Origin: Rhodopseudomonas sp. BR0M22
GTDB taxonomy: Bacteria > Pseudomonadota > Alphaproteobacteria > Rhizobiales > Xanthobacteraceae
Direction of reading: 5' to 3'
Assembly (NCBI RefSeq): GCF_010907035.1
Contig: NZ_QUMK01000056.1
Location: 1-38,105 of the forward strand
DNA: 38,105 nt
Part shown: positions 23,092 to 33,334 of the stretch, one piece after another
Layout: each line of letters opens with the position of its first letter
Position numbering within the stretch: position 1 is the stretch's first letter
Notes under the pieces: generated by a model
What the model saw: only the letters and a program-made list of their open reading frames with translations
Told to the model about the DNA's origin: nothing
Databases searched by the model: none
Position numbers and translations under genes: made by a program

Positions 23092-25400
23092 GTGCAGAGC
23101 AGACGCGAACAGCTCTGATGCGCGCCGAGCCGCTGCCCGACAGCGCGACGCGCGAGCTGCATCTGATGATGCGGCAGCGCGAGTCGTTGCGCGCGCCGTT
23201 CCGCACCGCCTGGGACGACCTCGCAACGCGCTGGAACGAGGCCGATCTCGACGCCTGGTCGGCCGCGGTGCTTGAGCTGGTCAACATCAATGCCGGCCCC
23301 GGTTGCCTGATCGCCTTTTGGGACATCAGCCGCAGCGAGCCCGGCAACGACATCGCTGCCCTGCTCGCCGCCGCCGGCGCCGCGGCGGAGATCTGCCGCG
23401 AGGCCGGCGCGCGCGCCGCGGCGCTGAGCCTCAAATCGCTGCCGATCGCCCGCAATGCTTTCGCCTCCGCGCCCGAACTGGCGCGGTGGTGGCGCGCGTT
23501 GACGCAATTCGCCCACGACGCGCCGGACGCGGTCGAGCCGGTGGCGCAGCGAATGTCGACCATCCTGGCGCCAGGCTCGGTGGAGGCATTCGAGAATTTC
23601 ATCGCCTCCGGACTGAAGCTCGCCGGCACCGACCGACGCGTCCGGCGCAATTACTTCACCCTGCAGCACGAGCTGGCCCAACGGTTGATCAGCCGCGACT
23701 TCGGCGGCGTCGATTTCGCCGAGACCGAGCGCCATCTCAAAGTCTTCGTCACTGCGCTGTGGGGCCGGGTGCCGCTGTTCCGTGCCCTGCCCTGCGGCGA
23801 CACCGCCGTGGCGCGGCGGTCGGCCCTCGCCGGCCCGCTGATCCGGCTGCCGGAGGTGTATCGCGGCTTCGAGGGCGACGAGGCGTGGCGGCTGTATCGC
23901 GCCGCCGCCGCTCATGCGCAGGCGCATCTGGTGCTGGGCAGCGGCCGCTTTCCGGTCGGCAAGCTCAAGCCGCTGCAGATCGTGCTGGTCGGACTGATCG
24001 AGGACGCGCGGATCGAGATGCTGGCGATGCGGCAACTCCCCGGCCTGCGCCGGCTGTGGGCGCCGTTTCACACCGCAAAGCCGGCCGGCATCGCCACCGC
24101 GCAGGCGCTGCTGGCGCGGCTCGCCCGTGCGCTGTTCGACGACGGCTACCCCGACGATCACGGCTTCATCGAGAAGGGCCGCGCACTGTTCGCCGCCGCG
24201 CAGACGCGGCTGGACGATCCGGCGATCGCGCGCGAGATCGGCATGCTGCTCGGCAACGATCTCGGCCAGATGCGGCTGCAGTTCAACGCCAAGTCCCATG
24301 TCGTCGAACCGGTGTATCGCGACGACAATCTCGGCCTGTGGGATTTCGACGAGGCGCCGCAGGCCAATGCCGACATCTTGGAGATGTTCGTCGACGCAGC
24401 CAGGCTTGAACGACAGGAGAACGATGGAGCTCCGCCGGACGATCAGCAGCCATCCGGCAGCGATGCCGGAAAGGCGCGGCCGGTCGCGCCGGACAGCCGC
24501 GGCACGGCGCTGGCGACCTATCCGGAATGGGACCGCCGCCATGGTATCGAGCGGCCGGAGTGGACCACGGTGCGCGACGTCGCCGCGCTACGCGGCGATC
24601 CGCGCCGCATCGTCGAGGCGCTCGACCGGGCCGATGCGCTGCGCGGTCGCGTCGCACAACTGGTGCGCGGCCTGCGCATCGGCCGCAGCATCCGGCTGAG
24701 CCGCCAGCCCGCCGGCCACGATCTCGACCTCGACGCGGTGATCGACGCCGGACTGGCGCTGCGCACCGGCCAGGAGCCCGACCCGCGGGTGTTCCGCTCC
24801 TCGACCTCGAAGCACCGCGATCTCGCCGCGCTGCTGCTGATCGACACCTCGCAATCGACCAGCGACCGCCTGCGCTCCGGCGCGACCGTGCTCGATGTCG
24901 AGCGCATCGCGGTGGCGGTGTTGGCCGAAGCGATGCAGAAGCTCGGCGATCCGTTCGGACTCCTCGCCTTCGCCTCCGACGGCCGCGACGACGTCAAGCT
25001 GACATCTGTGAAGGCTTTCAACGAGCCCTATGGCACTGAGGCGATGGCACGGCTCGACGGCCTCGCGTCCGGCTATTCGACACGACTCGGGACCGTGTTG
25101 CGCCACGCCGGTGCGGTGATCGGCGACGCCCGCAGTTTCCGCAAGCTGGTGCTGGTGCTGACCGACGGCGAGCCGTCCGACGTCGACGTCGGCGATCCGG
25201 CAGACCTGATCGAAGACGCGCGCCGCGCCGCAATGGGCCTGCACGCCCGCGGCATCGACGCCTTCGGCGTCGTGCTCGGCAGCCCGGGCATGACAGCCGC
25301 CGCGCGCATCTTCGGCCGCGGCAACACCATGCTGGTGCACCGCGTGGAGGATCTCCCGGCACGGCTGTCGGAATTGTACTTCCGCCTGGCCCGGCGATGA
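23088..25400 (+). CDS. VWA-domain protein, CbbO/NorD-like partner of the AAA+ ATPase
   Basis: A 770-residue soluble protein that starts at GTG inside the ATPase stop. The C-terminal von Willebrand A domain (about 580-770) has a complete metal-ion-dependent adhesion site: DTSQSTS near residue 586 (DxSxS), a downstream Thr, and TDGEPSD near residue 690. The N-terminal 550 residues are helical and match the CbbO/NorD type. The length is closer to CbbO (about 770) than to the shorter NorD. CbbO bridges the CbbQ ring to RubisCO; NorD plays the equivalent role for nitric oxide reductase. The region around residues 440-480 is charged and probably a linker. Confidence 0.9.
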   Translation: MSAEQTRTALMRAEPLPDSATRELHLMMRQRESLRAPFRTAWDDLATRWNEADLDAWSAAVLELVNINAGPGCLIAFWDISRSEPGNDIAALLAAAGAAAEICREAGARAAALSLKSLPIARNAFASAPELARWWRALTQFAHDAPDAVEPVAQRMSTILAPGSVEAFENFIASGLKLAGTDRRVRRNYFTLQHELAQRLISRDFGGVDFAETERHLKVFVTALWGRVPLFRALPCGDTAVARRSALAGPLIRLPEVYRGFEGDEAWRLYRAAAAHAQAHLVLGSGRFPVGKLKPLQIVLVGLIEDARIEMLAMRQLPGLRRLWAPFHTAKPAGIATAQALLARLARALFDDGYPDDHGFIEKGRALFAAAQTRLDDPAIAREIGMLLGNDLGQMRLQFNAKSHVVEPVYRDDNLGLWDFDEAPQANADILEMFVDAARLERQENDGAPPDDQQPSGSDAGKARPVAPDSRGTALATYPEWDRRHGIERPEWTTVRDVAALRGDPRRIVEALDRADALRGRVAQLVRGLRIGRSIRLSRQPAGHDLDLDAVIDAGLALRTGQEPDPRVFRSSTSKHRDLAALLLIDTSQSTSDRLRSGATVLDVERIAVAVLAEAMQKLGDPFGLLAFASDGRDDVKLTSVKAFNEPYGTEAMARLDGLASGYSTRLGTVLRHAGAVIGDARSFRKLVLVLTDGEPSDVDVGDPADLIEDARRAAMGLHARGIDAFGVVLGSPGMTAAARIFGRGNTMLVHRVEDLPARLSELYFRLARR

Positions 25401-25420
25401 TGGAAGCACCGCACTGACTC

Positions 25421-25545
25421 CTCATCCTGAGAAGCCTCGGCATAGCCCGCAGGGCGTAGCCGGGGCGTCTCGAAGGATGAGGACGCGGGTGTCTGCGGCC
25501 ATGGTTCGAGACGGCGCTGCGCGCCTCCTCACCATGAGGAGGTAC
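25421..25545. repeat. Composite palindromic intergenic repeat
   Basis: Two adjacent imperfect palindromes fill the convergent gap between the VWA-protein gene and ureD. The first runs from CTCATCC (25421-25427) to GGATGAG (25475-25481), with GAGA/TCTC inside. The second runs from CATGGT (25500) to ACCATG (25531-25536), with GAG/CTC and GGCGC/GCGCC inside. The motif ATCCTGAG...TCTCGAAGGATGAG followed by CATGGTTCGAGACG is one I recall as a dispersed repeat in Rhodopseudomonas and Bradyrhizobium genomes. The hairpins may terminate both converging transcripts. Confidence 0.75.
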
Positions 25546-25583
25546 CCTTTGTGAACGCTCCAATGACCGAAGGTTCGCGCCGC

Positions 25584-26438
25584 TTACTTGCGCCGCACCG
25601 CGAGCGGCACGCCCAGCGCAGTCTCCGCGATGACATGAAACGCCGCCGTCAACCCACGCGTCAAACCACCGCCGTCCGGCGCCGTCATTCGCACAACCAA
25701 GCCCGCATCGTTCGGCGCCGCCGACACGCCGGCGAAGCAGCCGGCACGCTCCGCCGCGGCTTCGATGGCCTCGGCCGCCGGCAACCGCTCGGCGGGCGCG
25801 ATGACGATCACCGATCCGCCAGCGCCAGCGCCGCCGAGCGCATCGTAAGGATTGCCGAGATCGCCGCCGCGCAGCGCAGCACGATCGAGCAGCAGCAGGC
25901 TTCCGTCCGGCCGCGTGACACGAAGCTCGCTGGCGAAACGCTTGAAGGTGCCTTCGAACCGCGCCGGCCGGTGTGCGCCGAAGCCATCGGCGAGAATCAG
26001 GACTCCATCGGAATCGACCACTGCGCTGGTCGCAAGCGACAGCTCGGCCTCCGGAAACAGAATGTACGGATCGTTGGTCAGCGCGGCGAAGCCGCCGTTG
26101 GCGACGTGGACACGCTGGCTCAGCGAGGCGGCGGCATCGCGGCACGCGTGCACCAAGGTCGCCGCCTGGGTGGTGAGATGCAGCGCCGCACCGGTCCCGA
26201 CTTCGACATCGAAGCTGAGCTCGTCGCCGGCATACATCCCACCCGAAGCCGACTGGAGATACAGCGTCAGCAGATCGGGCTTGGCGGAATCGAGATGGAA
26301 GCCACGACCGAGATGCCACGGATAGCCGACCTGCTGGCGGCGCAGCATGGTGCGACCGCCGGCGAATTCGGCGGCGAGCCGCGCGACGCTGACGCGGGCA
26401 CGGTCAGGAGCGAAACAGGACGGCGGCACTAATTGCAT
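25584..26438 (-). CDS. ureD: Urease accessory protein UreD
   Basis: A 284-residue accessory protein (also called UreH) that binds apo-urease with UreF and UreG for nickel insertion. Family hallmarks are [30 protein letters not shown] at the N-terminus, [34 protein letters not shown], and [21 protein letters not shown]. The start is uncertain: ATG at 26438 (MQLVPPSC) is chosen; 26474 is also open. Both overlap the end of ureG, by 35 or 71 bases, and neither has a strong ribosome-binding site, so translation is probably coupled. It is the last gene of the urease operon and converges on the VWA gene. Confidence 0.9.
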   Translation of the reverse strand: MQLVPPSCFAPDRARVSVARLAAEFAGGRTMLRRQQVGYPWHLGRGFHLDSAKPDLLTLYLQSASGGMYAGDELSFDVEVGTGAALHLTTQAATLVHACRDAAASLSQRVHVANGGFAALTNDPYILFPEAELSLATSAVVDSDGVLILADGFGAHRPARFEGTFKRFASELRVTRPDGSLLLLDRAALRGGDLGNPYDALGGAGAGGSVIVIAPAERLPAAEAIEAAAERAGCFAGVSAAPNDAGLVVRMTAPDGGGLTRGLTAAFHVIAETALGVPLAVRRK

Positions 26439-27060
26439 CGGCGACGGCGTCCACGCCCAGCCCGGAGCGCGCATTGGTGGCGATCACCGGCTTGCCGGCG
26501 CGCACCCGCTGCGCCTCCGCCAGCATCGGCTCCAGCGCGACGCCGACATACGGCGCCAGGTCGACTTTGTTGACGACGAGGAGGTCGCATTTCATCACAC
26601 CCGGTCCCTTCTTGCGCGGGATGTCGTCGCCGCCGGCGACGTCGATGACGAAGATCCACCAGTCGACCAGATCGAGCGAGAAGGTCGAGGCCAGATTGTC
26701 GCCGCCGGATTCGAACAGGATCAGTTCGAGCCCCGGAAACGTCGCCTCCAGCGTATCGCCCGCTGCGATATTGAGCGTCGGATCCTCGCGGATCACCGTA
26801 TGCGGACAAGCGCCGGCCTCGACCGCCGATACCCGCGCCGGATCGATCAGCCCGGAGCGACGCAGCCGTTCGGCGTCTTCCTTGGTGACGAGATCGTTGG
26901 TCACCACCGCGAAATCGACGCCGCGGGTCTGCAGCACCGGAATCAGCGCCTCGATCAACGCGGTCTTGCCCGAGCCGACCGGACCGCCGATGCCGATGCG
27001 CGCGGCGACGGACGGGTTGGCGTCCGCGCTGGTCGTCAACGACGTGAGCTGCAATCCCAT
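26404..27060 (-). CDS. ureG: Urease accessory GTPase UreG
   Basis: A 218-residue SIMIBI-class GTPase that drives nickel delivery and active-site lysine carbamylation in urease. The P-loop GGPVGSGKT (25-33), the nickel-binding CPH motif in [13 protein letters not shown], the switch/dimer region [16 protein letters not shown] and the guanine-specificity NKVD are all present. The ATG at 27060 is two bases from the ureC stop, so the two genes are tightly coupled. The short N-terminal extension ([12 protein letters not shown]) is not His-rich, unlike some UreG proteins; here the His-rich tail is on UreE. Confidence 0.97.
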   Translation of the reverse strand: MGLQLTSLTTSADANPSVAARIGIGGPVGSGKTALIEALIPVLQTRGVDFAVVTNDLVTKEDAERLRRSGLIDPARVSAVEAGACPHTVIREDPTLNIAAGDTLEATFPGLELILFESGGDNLASTFSLDLVDWWIFVIDVAGGDDIPRKKGPGVMKCDLLVVNKVDLAPYVGVALEPMLAEAQRVRAGKPVIATNARSGLGVDAVADAISAAVLFRS

Positions 27061-27062
27061 GA

Positions 27063-28772
27063 TCACCTCAACATATAGCGCCGCGCCAGCGGCAGCTCGG
27101 TAGCAGGCTCGCAAGTGGCGAGTTCACCGTCGACGAACACGTCGAAGGTCTCCGGATCGACGGTGATCTTCGGGCAGGCGTCGTTGTGCAGCATGTCACG
27201 CTTGCTGAGCTTGCGCGTACCCTTCACCGGCAGCAGCGATTTCGACAGCCCGAGCTTGCCGGCCAGATCGTTCTGGATCGCCAGCGGGTGGACGAAACAG
27301 GCCGACAGCGCCGACGGGGCGCGGCCGAACGAGCCCCATTGCGGTCGCATCAGCAAGGGCTCGCAGGTCATCAGCGAAGCTGCGCTGTCGCCCATCGCAC
27401 CCCAGGCGATGAAGCCGCCCTTGATCACCAGCTCGGGCTTGATTCCGAAGAACGCCGGCCGCCATACGACGATGTCGGCGAGCTTGCCGTCCTCCAGCGA
27501 ACCGATGTGATCGGCGATGCCGAAGGTCTTGGCGGCGTTGATCGTGTATTTGGCGATGTAGCGCTTGATGCGGGCATTGTCGCCCATGCCGGGTTTGTCT
27601 TCCGGCAGCGCGCCGCGCTGCTGCTTCATCTTGGAGGCGAGTTGCCAGGTGCGGCAGATCACTTCGTGAATGCGGCCCATGCCCTGGCTGTCGGAACCGA
27701 GCATCGAGATCGCGCCGATATCGTGCAGCACGTCCTCGGCCGCGATGGTCTGCGCCCGGATGCGGCTCTCGGCGAAGGCGACGTCCTCGGGGATCGCCGG
27801 GTTGAGATGGTGGCACACCATCGTCATGTCGAGATGTTCGTCGAAGGTGTTGACCGTGTAGGGATTGGTCGGGTTGGTCGACGACGGCAGGCAGTGCATC
27901 TCGCCGGCGACACGAATGATATCCGGAGCGTGGCCGCCGCCAGCCCCCTCCGTGTGATACATATGAATGGTGCGTCCGCCGATCGCCGCCAGCGTATCCT
28001 CGACGAAACCGGATTCGTTCAGCGTGTCGGTGTGGATCTGAACCTGGTAGTCGTAGTCGTCCGCGACACGCAGGCAGCAGTCGATCGCCGCCGGCATCGA
28101 CCCCCAATCCTCGTGCAGCTTCAGTCCCATCACGCCGGTTTCGAGCTGTTCGACCATCGGCGCGGCGACGTGGGAATTGCCGCGGCCGAGGAAGCCGAAA
28201 TTCATCGGCCAATGCTCGGCGGCCTGCAGCATCTTGCCGGTGTTGAACGGGCCGCCCGAATCGATGCCGACGGTGATCGGGCCGAGCGAGCCGCCGATCA
28301 TGGTGGTGATGCCGGAAGCCAGCGCATGCTCGACCAGACCGGCACTGTCGAAATGCACATGGACGTCGATCGCGCCGGGCGTCGCGATCAGACCCTCGCA
28401 GTCCCGCACCGTCGTGCCGGTCGACACGATCAGCCGCGGATCGACACCGTCCATGATCTTGGGATTACCGGCCTTGCCGAGGCCGACGATACGGCCGTTC
28501 CTGATGCCGAGATCGCCCTTGACGATGCCGAGCACCGGATCGATCACCGTGACGTTGCACAGCAGGAAATCCAACGCCCCCTCGGCCGAGGTGATGCCGG
28601 ACATGCCGATGCCGTCGCGCAGCGTCTTGCCGCCGCCGTGCAGACACTCGTCGCCGTACACCGCGTAGTCCTTCTCGACCACCGCTTCCAGCGCGGTGTC
28701 TCCGAGCCGCACCCGGTCGCCGGTGGTCGGGCCGTACAGCGCCGCGTAGTCCCGTCTTGCGATCGTCGTCAT
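27063..28772 (-). CDS. ureC: Urease subunit alpha
   Basis: A 569-residue catalytic subunit that hydrolyses urea to ammonia and carbamate. All dinuclear nickel and catalytic residues can be located: H138 and H140 (DVHVHF), the carbamylated lysine K218 in GLKLHEDWG with H220, H247 in HTDTLNE, H273 in [15 protein letters not shown]320-H321-H322 in the mobile flap MVCHHLNP, and D361 in GSDSQGMGR. The N-terminal [14 protein letters not shown] is also typical. The ATG shares one base with the ureAB stop (TGATG), giving strict coupling of the structural subunits. Confidence 0.98.
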   Translation of the reverse strand: MTTIARRDYAALYGPTTGDRVRLGDTALEAVVEKDYAVYGDECLHGGGKTLRDGIGMSGITSAEGALDFLLCNVTVIDPVLGIVKGDLGIRNGRIVGLGKAGNPKIMDGVDPRLIVSTGTTVRDCEGLIATPGAIDVHVHFDSAGLVEHALASGITTMIGGSLGPITVGIDSGGPFNTGKMLQAAEHWPMNFGFLGRGNSHVAAPMVEQLETGVMGLKLHEDWGSMPAAIDCCLRVADDYDYQVQIHTDTLNESGFVEDTLAAIGGRTIHMYHTEGAGGGHAPDIIRVAGEMHCLPSSTNPTNPYTVNTFDEHLDMTMVCHHLNPAIPEDVAFAESRIRAQTIAAEDVLHDIGAISMLGSDSQGMGRIHEVICRTWQLASKMKQQRGALPEDKPGMGDNARIKRYIAKYTINAAKTFGIADHIGSLEDGKLADIVVWRPAFFGIKPELVIKGGFIAWGAMGDSAASLMTCEPLLMRPQWGSFGRAPSALSACFVHPLAIQNDLAGKLGLSKSLLPVKGTRKLSKRDMLHNDACPKITVDPETFDVFVDGELATCEPATELPLARRYMLR

Positions 28773-29467
28773 CACGCCCCCCTGAAACCGCGTGCCTTGG
28801 CCCGCGCCAGTGCGGCTTCGCGGACCAGCGGATCGGAGCCGAGCCCCGCGGTGAGATTGTTCAACCCGGTGAGCTCGCCGCTGCCGCCGAATTCGACCAG
28901 CGTCACCTCCTTGGTGGCGCCAGGCTCGAACCGCACCGCAGTGCCCGCGGGAATGTCGAGCCGCATGCCGAAGGCGGCAGCGCGGTCGAATTCGAGCGCT
29001 CGATTGACTTCGAAGAAGTGATAGTGCGAGCCGATCTGGATCGGCCGGTCGCCGGTGTTGACTGCAGTCAGCTTCAGGCGGCGCCGGCCGGCGTTCAGTT
29101 CCAGCGTTCCGGGCGCCGCAGTGATCCGACCCGGATGCTCGAGATCGGCCTCGCTTCCCGGCGCCGGACGGATCGGCTCGTGCACGGTGACCAGCTTGGT
29201 GCCGTCCGGAAACACGCACTCGACCTGAATCACGTCCATCATCACGGCAATCCCCGGCATCACGTCGGCGGTGGTCAGGATGGTAGAGCCGTAGCCGATC
29301 AGGTCGGCCACGGTGCGGCCGTCGCGCGCGCCTTCGAGGATGTCGTCGGTGATGATCGCCACCGCCTCGGGATAGTTGAGCTTCAGCCCGCGCGCGCGGC
29401 GGCGACGCGCCAGCTCGGCGGCATTGAAAATGGTGAGGCGTTCGAGTTCGGTGGGGGTGAGCAGCAT
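28772..29467 (-). CDS. ureAB: Urease fused gamma-beta subunit
   Basis: A 231-residue fusion of the two small urease subunits. Residues 1 to about 100 are the gamma subunit ([23 protein letters not shown] at the start, [42 protein letters not shown]). Residues about 110-231 are the beta subunit ([46 protein letters not shown]). Most bacteria encode these separately; Helicobacter ureases have the same fusion order. Together with UreC it would form the active enzyme. It starts nine bases after the ureF stop with GAGAGG upstream. Confidence 0.96.
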   Translation of the reverse strand: MLLTPTELERLTIFNAAELARRRRARGLKLNYPEAVAIITDDILEGARDGRTVADLIGYGSTILTTADVMPGIAVMMDVIQVECVFPDGTKLVTVHEPIRPAPGSEADLEHPGRITAAPGTLELNAGRRRLKLTAVNTGDRPIQIGSHYHFFEVNRALEFDRAAAFGMRLDIPAGTAVRFEPGATKEVTLVEFGGSGELTGLNNLTAGLGSDPLVREAALARAKARGFRGA

Positions 29468-29476
29468 CCAGGCCTC

Positions 29477-30145
29477 TCAGTTGGCGAAGAGTCGAAGGTC
29501 GGCCCGCATGTGGCGAGCCGCGACGATGTCGACGAACGGAACGCAGCTCGACGGCTCGGCATCATCGTCACCGTTCGTCACCAACTCATCGATGATCGGC
29601 AGCGCGCTCTGCAGCGCCGATTGCGCCTGCAGCGCGCCGATCGCGCCGAGACGCACTGCGGCTGCGACCATGCCGGACGCCGTGATGTAGCCGGAGGCGA
29701 GCTGGGCCGACGGCGCGTCGAACTGCAACGCGCGCCAGACGGCGCCCTGCATCGTCGGCAGATGCCCGATGCACGCGCCCGCCGCGATGGCGTCGCGCAG
29801 CCGCGCCGCGACCGGATTGCCGAGCCGCGCATGCGCCGCGATGAACGATCCACCGTTACGCCGCGAGCCGAGCCGGTGCGGCTCCAACAGCGACATCGCC
29901 TCGCACAGCCGGTCCAGCTCGGCGAGGCAGGCGAGATCGTTCCCGGCGCGGAACGCACGCATCATCAGAACCCGGTCGAAACTCGCCCAGCGCTGCCGCA
30001 ACACCGACTCGATCAGATCGGCGAGTGATCGCGGCGACAGCTTGCCGCGCAGATCGGCGATCGCTTCGAGGCCGTAAGAGAACGCGAACGAGCCGTTCGG
30101 AAATCCGCTGTCGGCCTGCCAGATCGCGAGAAGGGCGGAGCGCAT
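29477..30145 (-). CDS. ureF: Urease accessory protein UreF
   Basis: A 222-residue all-helical accessory protein that gates GTP hydrolysis of UreG in the UreDFG complex. Recognisable parts are [24 protein letters not shown] at the N-terminus (shown by its main block), [29 protein letters not shown], and [29 protein letters not shown]. The start at 30145 is two bases after the ureE stop; a longer frame upstream runs antisense-like through ureE and is discarded. The order ureE-ureF-ureAB on one strand supports a single transcript. Confidence 0.95.
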   Translation of the reverse strand: MRSALLAIWQADSGFPNGSFAFSYGLEAIADLRGKLSPRSLADLIESVLRQRWASFDRVLMMRAFRAGNDLACLAELDRLCEAMSLLEPHRLGSRRNGGSFIAAHARLGNPVAARLRDAIAAGACIGHLPTMQGAVWRALQFDAPSAQLASGYITASGMVAAAVRLGAIGALQAQSALQSALPIIDELVTNGDDDAEPSSCVPFVDIVAARHMRADLRLFAN

Positions 30146-30147
30146 CG

Positions 30148-30699
30148 TCAATGATCTTGATCGTGGCCGTGATGATGGCCGTGACCGTGGAGATGGTGCC
30201 CCCCGACATGCGGCGCCTCGTCTTCGCGCCGTCCCGACTCGCCGCTCTCTTGGTCGATGATCGAAACACCGATCCGGCGGCTGGCGATCAGTTCGTCGAG
30301 GCGCGCGATGTAATCTTCGGTACGCCCCTCCAGCGCGACGAACAGCGCCTCTCCTTCGAACCGCACGCGCCAGTGCAGATTGCCGGCCTGGTAACCGAGC
30401 TCGATCGCGTCGGCGATCGAGCGCGGCTCGGGCCGCAGCCAGCGCTCGGTGCCGGCGCGGACCACGATCGCCTTGTCGGCGTCGATGAAGAGAACCGCAC
30501 CGTCGAACAGCTTCTCGTGACGGGGCAGCGCGATCGCCAGCTCGCGGCCGCCACGCGTGGTGGCGAGCAGCCGGCGGCGGGAAAGATCCGCCACCGGAAT
30601 GCTGACGACGTCGACGCCGCCGCGATGCTCGAGCCGGTGCAGATCTTCCGAGAAGCTCGGATCGATACGGCTGCCCAGAACATGATCGATCCGCAGCAT
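30148..30699 (-). CDS. ureE: Urease accessory nickel metallochaperone UreE
   Basis: A 183-residue nickel chaperone. The N-terminal peptide-binding-like domain (VVSIPVADLSRRRLLATTRGGRELAIALPRHEKLFDGAVL, quoted by its ends) and the C-terminal metal-binding domain (AIELGYQAGNLHW, with the conserved GN-HW) are intact. The C-terminus is strongly His-rich (GGHHLHGHGHHHGH), which in the family stores several nickel ions. It is the first urease gene in the operon, 69 bp downstream of the amidase gene on the same strand. Confidence 0.96.
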   Translation of the reverse strand: MLRIDHVLGSRIDPSFSEDLHRLEHRGGVDVVSIPVADLSRRRLLATTRGGRELAIALPRHEKLFDGAVLFIDADKAIVVRAGTERWLRPEPRSIADAIELGYQAGNLHWRVRFEGEALFVALEGRTEDYIARLDELIASRRIGVSIIDQESGESGRREDEAPHVGGHHLHGHGHHHGHDQDH

Positions 30700-30768
30700 T
30701 GGCTCTCCTTTCGTTTCGATCGAAGGCGACCGCCCACGGCATTCGCCGGGGCGATCGTCGCGGCGTCG

Positions 30769-31806
30769 TCAGCGATGCGCGACCTTCTTGTTCGGAATGC
30801 CGTCGATCGGACATTCTTCAGTGCCGATAGTGTCGCGCGTGAACGATTCCACCATCTCGCGGGTGCCTTCCGGATCGGCGATCCACTTCGAATAGAAATC
30901 GTAGGGGCACGCCGCGACGCCCTTGTCGCCGTCGCCGGAATTGATCATCCCGGTGTAGCCGCGATGCACCAGCTTGAAGAGGTGGTTGTTGGACTGGCCG
31001 TTCTTGCGCGCGTCGCGGATCAGCGACTTCGACAACTGCGCGAACTGAATGCCGTATTCCTCCTCGCCGCATTCGCCGAGGGTGCGGCCATCGAAGCCGA
31101 CGATCGCCGAATGGCCGAAATACGAATACACGCCGTCGAAGCCGGCGGCGTTGGCGACCGCCACATAGACGTTGTTGGCCCAGGCCATCGCCTTCGCCAT
31201 GATCACCTGCTGATCCTTGGCCGGGTACATGTAGCCCTGGCAGCGCACGATCAGCTCGGCGCCCTTCATCGCGCAGTCGCGCCAGATCTCCGGGTAATTG
31301 CCGTCGTCGCAGATGATCAGCGATACTTTGAGGCCCTTCGGGCCTTCCGACACGTAGGTGCAGTTGCCCGGATACCAGCCCTCGATCGGCACCCACGGCA
31401 TGATCTTGCGATACTTCTGAACGATCTCGCCCTTGTCGTTCATCAGGATCAGCGTGTTGTAGGGCGCCTTGTTGGGATGCTCCTCGTGCCGCTCGCCGGT
31501 CAGCGAAAACACGCCCCACACCTTCGCCTTGCGGCAGGCTTCGGCGAAGATCTCGGTCTCGTCGCCCGGTACGGTCGAGGCGGTCTCGTACATCTCCTTG
31601 GAGTCGTACATGATGCCGTGGGTCGAGTATTCCGGGAAGATCACCAGGTCCATGCCCGGCAGACCGACCTTCATGCCGGCGATCATGTCAGCGATCTTGC
31701 GGGCGTTGGCCAAAACCTCGGCCTTGGTATGCAGCCGCGGCATCTTGTAGTTCACGACAGCGACGCCGACCGTATCGTTGCTCGATCCAATATCACCGTG
31801 AATCAT
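30769..31806 (-). CDS. amiE: Aliphatic amidase
   Basis: A 345-residue cytoplasmic nitrilase-superfamily amidase that hydrolyses short aliphatic amides to the acid and ammonia. The triad matches Pseudomonas AmiE numbering exactly: E59 (FPEYSTHG), K134 ([16 protein letters not shown]) and C166 ([14 protein letters not shown]). Length and the [14 protein letters not shown] and [17 protein letters not shown] blocks favour AmiE over formamidase AmiF, though formamide may also be accepted. It lies between urtE (80 bp upstream) and ureE on one strand, so amide and urea use share a transcript. The AmiR-type regulator upstream fits regulation by antitermination. Confidence 0.96.
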   Translation of the reverse strand: MIHGDIGSSNDTVGVAVVNYKMPRLHTKAEVLANARKIADMIAGMKVGLPGMDLVIFPEYSTHGIMYDSKEMYETASTVPGDETEIFAEACRKAKVWGVFSLTGERHEEHPNKAPYNTLILMNDKGEIVQKYRKIMPWVPIEGWYPGNCTYVSEGPKGLKVSLIICDDGNYPEIWRDCAMKGAELIVRCQGYMYPAKDQQVIMAKAMAWANNVYVAVANAAGFDGVYSYFGHSAIVGFDGRTLGECGEEEYGIQFAQLSKSLIRDARKNGQSNNHLFKLVHRGYTGMINSGDGDKGVAACPYDFYSKWIADPEGTREMVESFTRDTIGTEECPIDGIPNKKVAHR

Positions 31807-31886
31807 CTCGAACTCCTCGTTGCTGAGCTAGGTTCAATTCGGGTTGAGGCCGGCGCATCGGTGCGCCGCAGGGTATTTTCTCGCGC

Positions 31887-32582
31887 TCACACCGCCATGT
31901 GCCGGTGCACCATCTCGTCGGTGAGGTCGCCGATCGCGCCGGCTTCGACGACGCGCCCCTTCTCCATCATGGCGAAGCGCTGCGCGGCACGGCGGACGAA
32001 CGGGATGTTCTGCTCGACCAGCAACACGGTGAGGCCGAGGTCGCGGTTCAGCCTGACGATGATCGCCTCGATTTCCTGAACGATCGACGGCTGAATCCCC
32101 TCGTTCGGCTCGTCGAGCAGGATGATCTTCGGGTCCGCCGCGAGTGCCCGCGCAATCGCGAGCTGCTGCTGCTGGCCGCCCGACAGCACGCCACCGTTGC
32201 GGTCGAGATTCTGCATCAGGTACGGAAACAGCTCGGCCACCAGCGGCGGAATCTCGCGCTTGCCGTCGGTGCGCGCGAACGCCCCCATCAGGATGTTGTT
32301 GCGGATGGTGAAGTCCGGAATGATTTCGCGGCCCTGCGGCACGTAGGCGATGCCCGCCCGCGCGCGGCGGAACGTCGGCAGCATCGCCAGATCGTCGCCC
32401 TCGAGCCGGATCTGGCCCTCGCTGCGATCGGTCAATCCCATCAGCGTCTTGAGCAGCGTGGTCTTGCCGGTGCCATTGCGGCCGAGGATCGCAGTGATCT
32501 GGCCGGTCGGGATGTCGAGGCTCACATCGTGCAGGATGTGGCTGCGATCGTAGAAGCTGTTGACGTTGGCGAAGGTCAGCAT
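31887..32582 (-). CDS. urtE: Urea/amide ABC transporter ATP-binding protein UrtE
   Basis: A 231-residue LivF-type ATPase. Walker A GRNGTGKTT, signature LSGGQQQQLAIARAL, Walker B IILLDEP and the family phrase DEPNEGIQPSIVQEIE are intact; the last distinguishes UrtE from amino-acid LivF proteins. It pairs with UrtD to drive the UrtBC permease. The ATG shares one base with the urtD stop (TGATG). Confidence 0.95.
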   Translation of the reverse strand: MLTFANVNSFYDRSHILHDVSLDIPTGQITAILGRNGTGKTTLLKTLMGLTDRSEGQIRLEGDDLAMLPTFRRARAGIAYVPQGREIIPDFTIRNNILMGAFARTDGKREIPPLVAELFPYLMQNLDRNGGVLSGGQQQQLAIARALAADPKIILLDEPNEGIQPSIVQEIEAIIVRLNRDLGLTVLLVEQNIPFVRRAAQRFAMMEKGRVVEAGAIGDLTDEMVHRHMAV

Positions 32583-33334
32583 CAGGCGATCCCCTGTGCG
32601 CCGAGATAGGCTTCCTTGACCCGCGGATCGTTCTCGATCTGAGCGACGCTGCCTTCGGCCAGCACCTGGCCGAGATGCAGCACGGTGATGCGCTCGGCGA
32701 TCTCGCGGACGAACGCCATGTCGTGCTCGACCACCACGATGGTGTGGCGGCCCTTGAGGTTGTTGACGATCTGGGAGGTCTTGTGAGTCTCGGCCTGCGT
32801 CATGCCGGCGGTCGGCTCGTCGAGCAGGATCACCTTCGGATCCTGGGTGATCAGCAGGCCGAGCTCCAGCCACTGAGTCTGGCCGTGGCTCAGATAGGCC
32901 GCCACCCGATCGGCCTCCTCGGTCAGCCCGGTCAGTTCCAGCACCTCGTCCACTCGCTTGCGCGTCGCGGCGGAAAAGCCGAAGCCGAGATTGGCGAGCA
33001 CGCCCGGATTCTTGCAGCTCGCCACTTCGAGATTGCGGCGGACGGTGAGCTCCTTGAACACGCTCGGGATTTGGAATTTGCGGCCGATCCCGGCGCGGAC
33101 GATCTTGTACTCCGGCCAATTGGTGATCTCGGTGTCGTCGAGAAACACCCGTCCCATTGTGCTCTGGGTCTTGCCGGAGATCAGGTCCATCAGCGTGGTC
33201 TTGCCGGCGCCGTTGGCGCCGAGCAGCACCCGAAGCTCGCCCTCGCCGATCGTCAGCGACACGTTGTTGACGGCCTTGAACCCCTCGAAATCGACGCCGA
33301 GGCCGTCGATGGTGAGCGCAACCTTGTTCATCAC
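32582..33334 (-). CDS. urtD: Urea/amide ABC transporter ATP-binding protein UrtD
   Basis: A 250-residue LivG-type ATPase. Walker A GANGAGKTT, an ABC signature in the LSHGQ form usual for UrtD (YLSHGQTQWLELG), Walker B VILLDEP and TAGMTQAETHKT are present. It couples ATP hydrolysis to UrtBC. The ATG at 33334 directly abuts the urtC stop, so the two are translationally coupled. Confidence 0.95.
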   Translation of the reverse strand: MMNKVALTIDGLGVDFEGFKAVNNVSLTIGEGELRVLLGANGAGKTTLMDLISGKTQSTMGRVFLDDTEITNWPEYKIVRAGIGRKFQIPSVFKELTVRRNLEVASCKNPGVLANLGFGFSAATRKRVDEVLELTGLTEEADRVAAYLSHGQTQWLELGLLITQDPKVILLDEPTAGMTQAETHKTSQIVNNLKGRHTIVVVEHDMAFVREIAERITVLHLGQVLAEGSVAQIENDPRVKEAYLGAQGIA

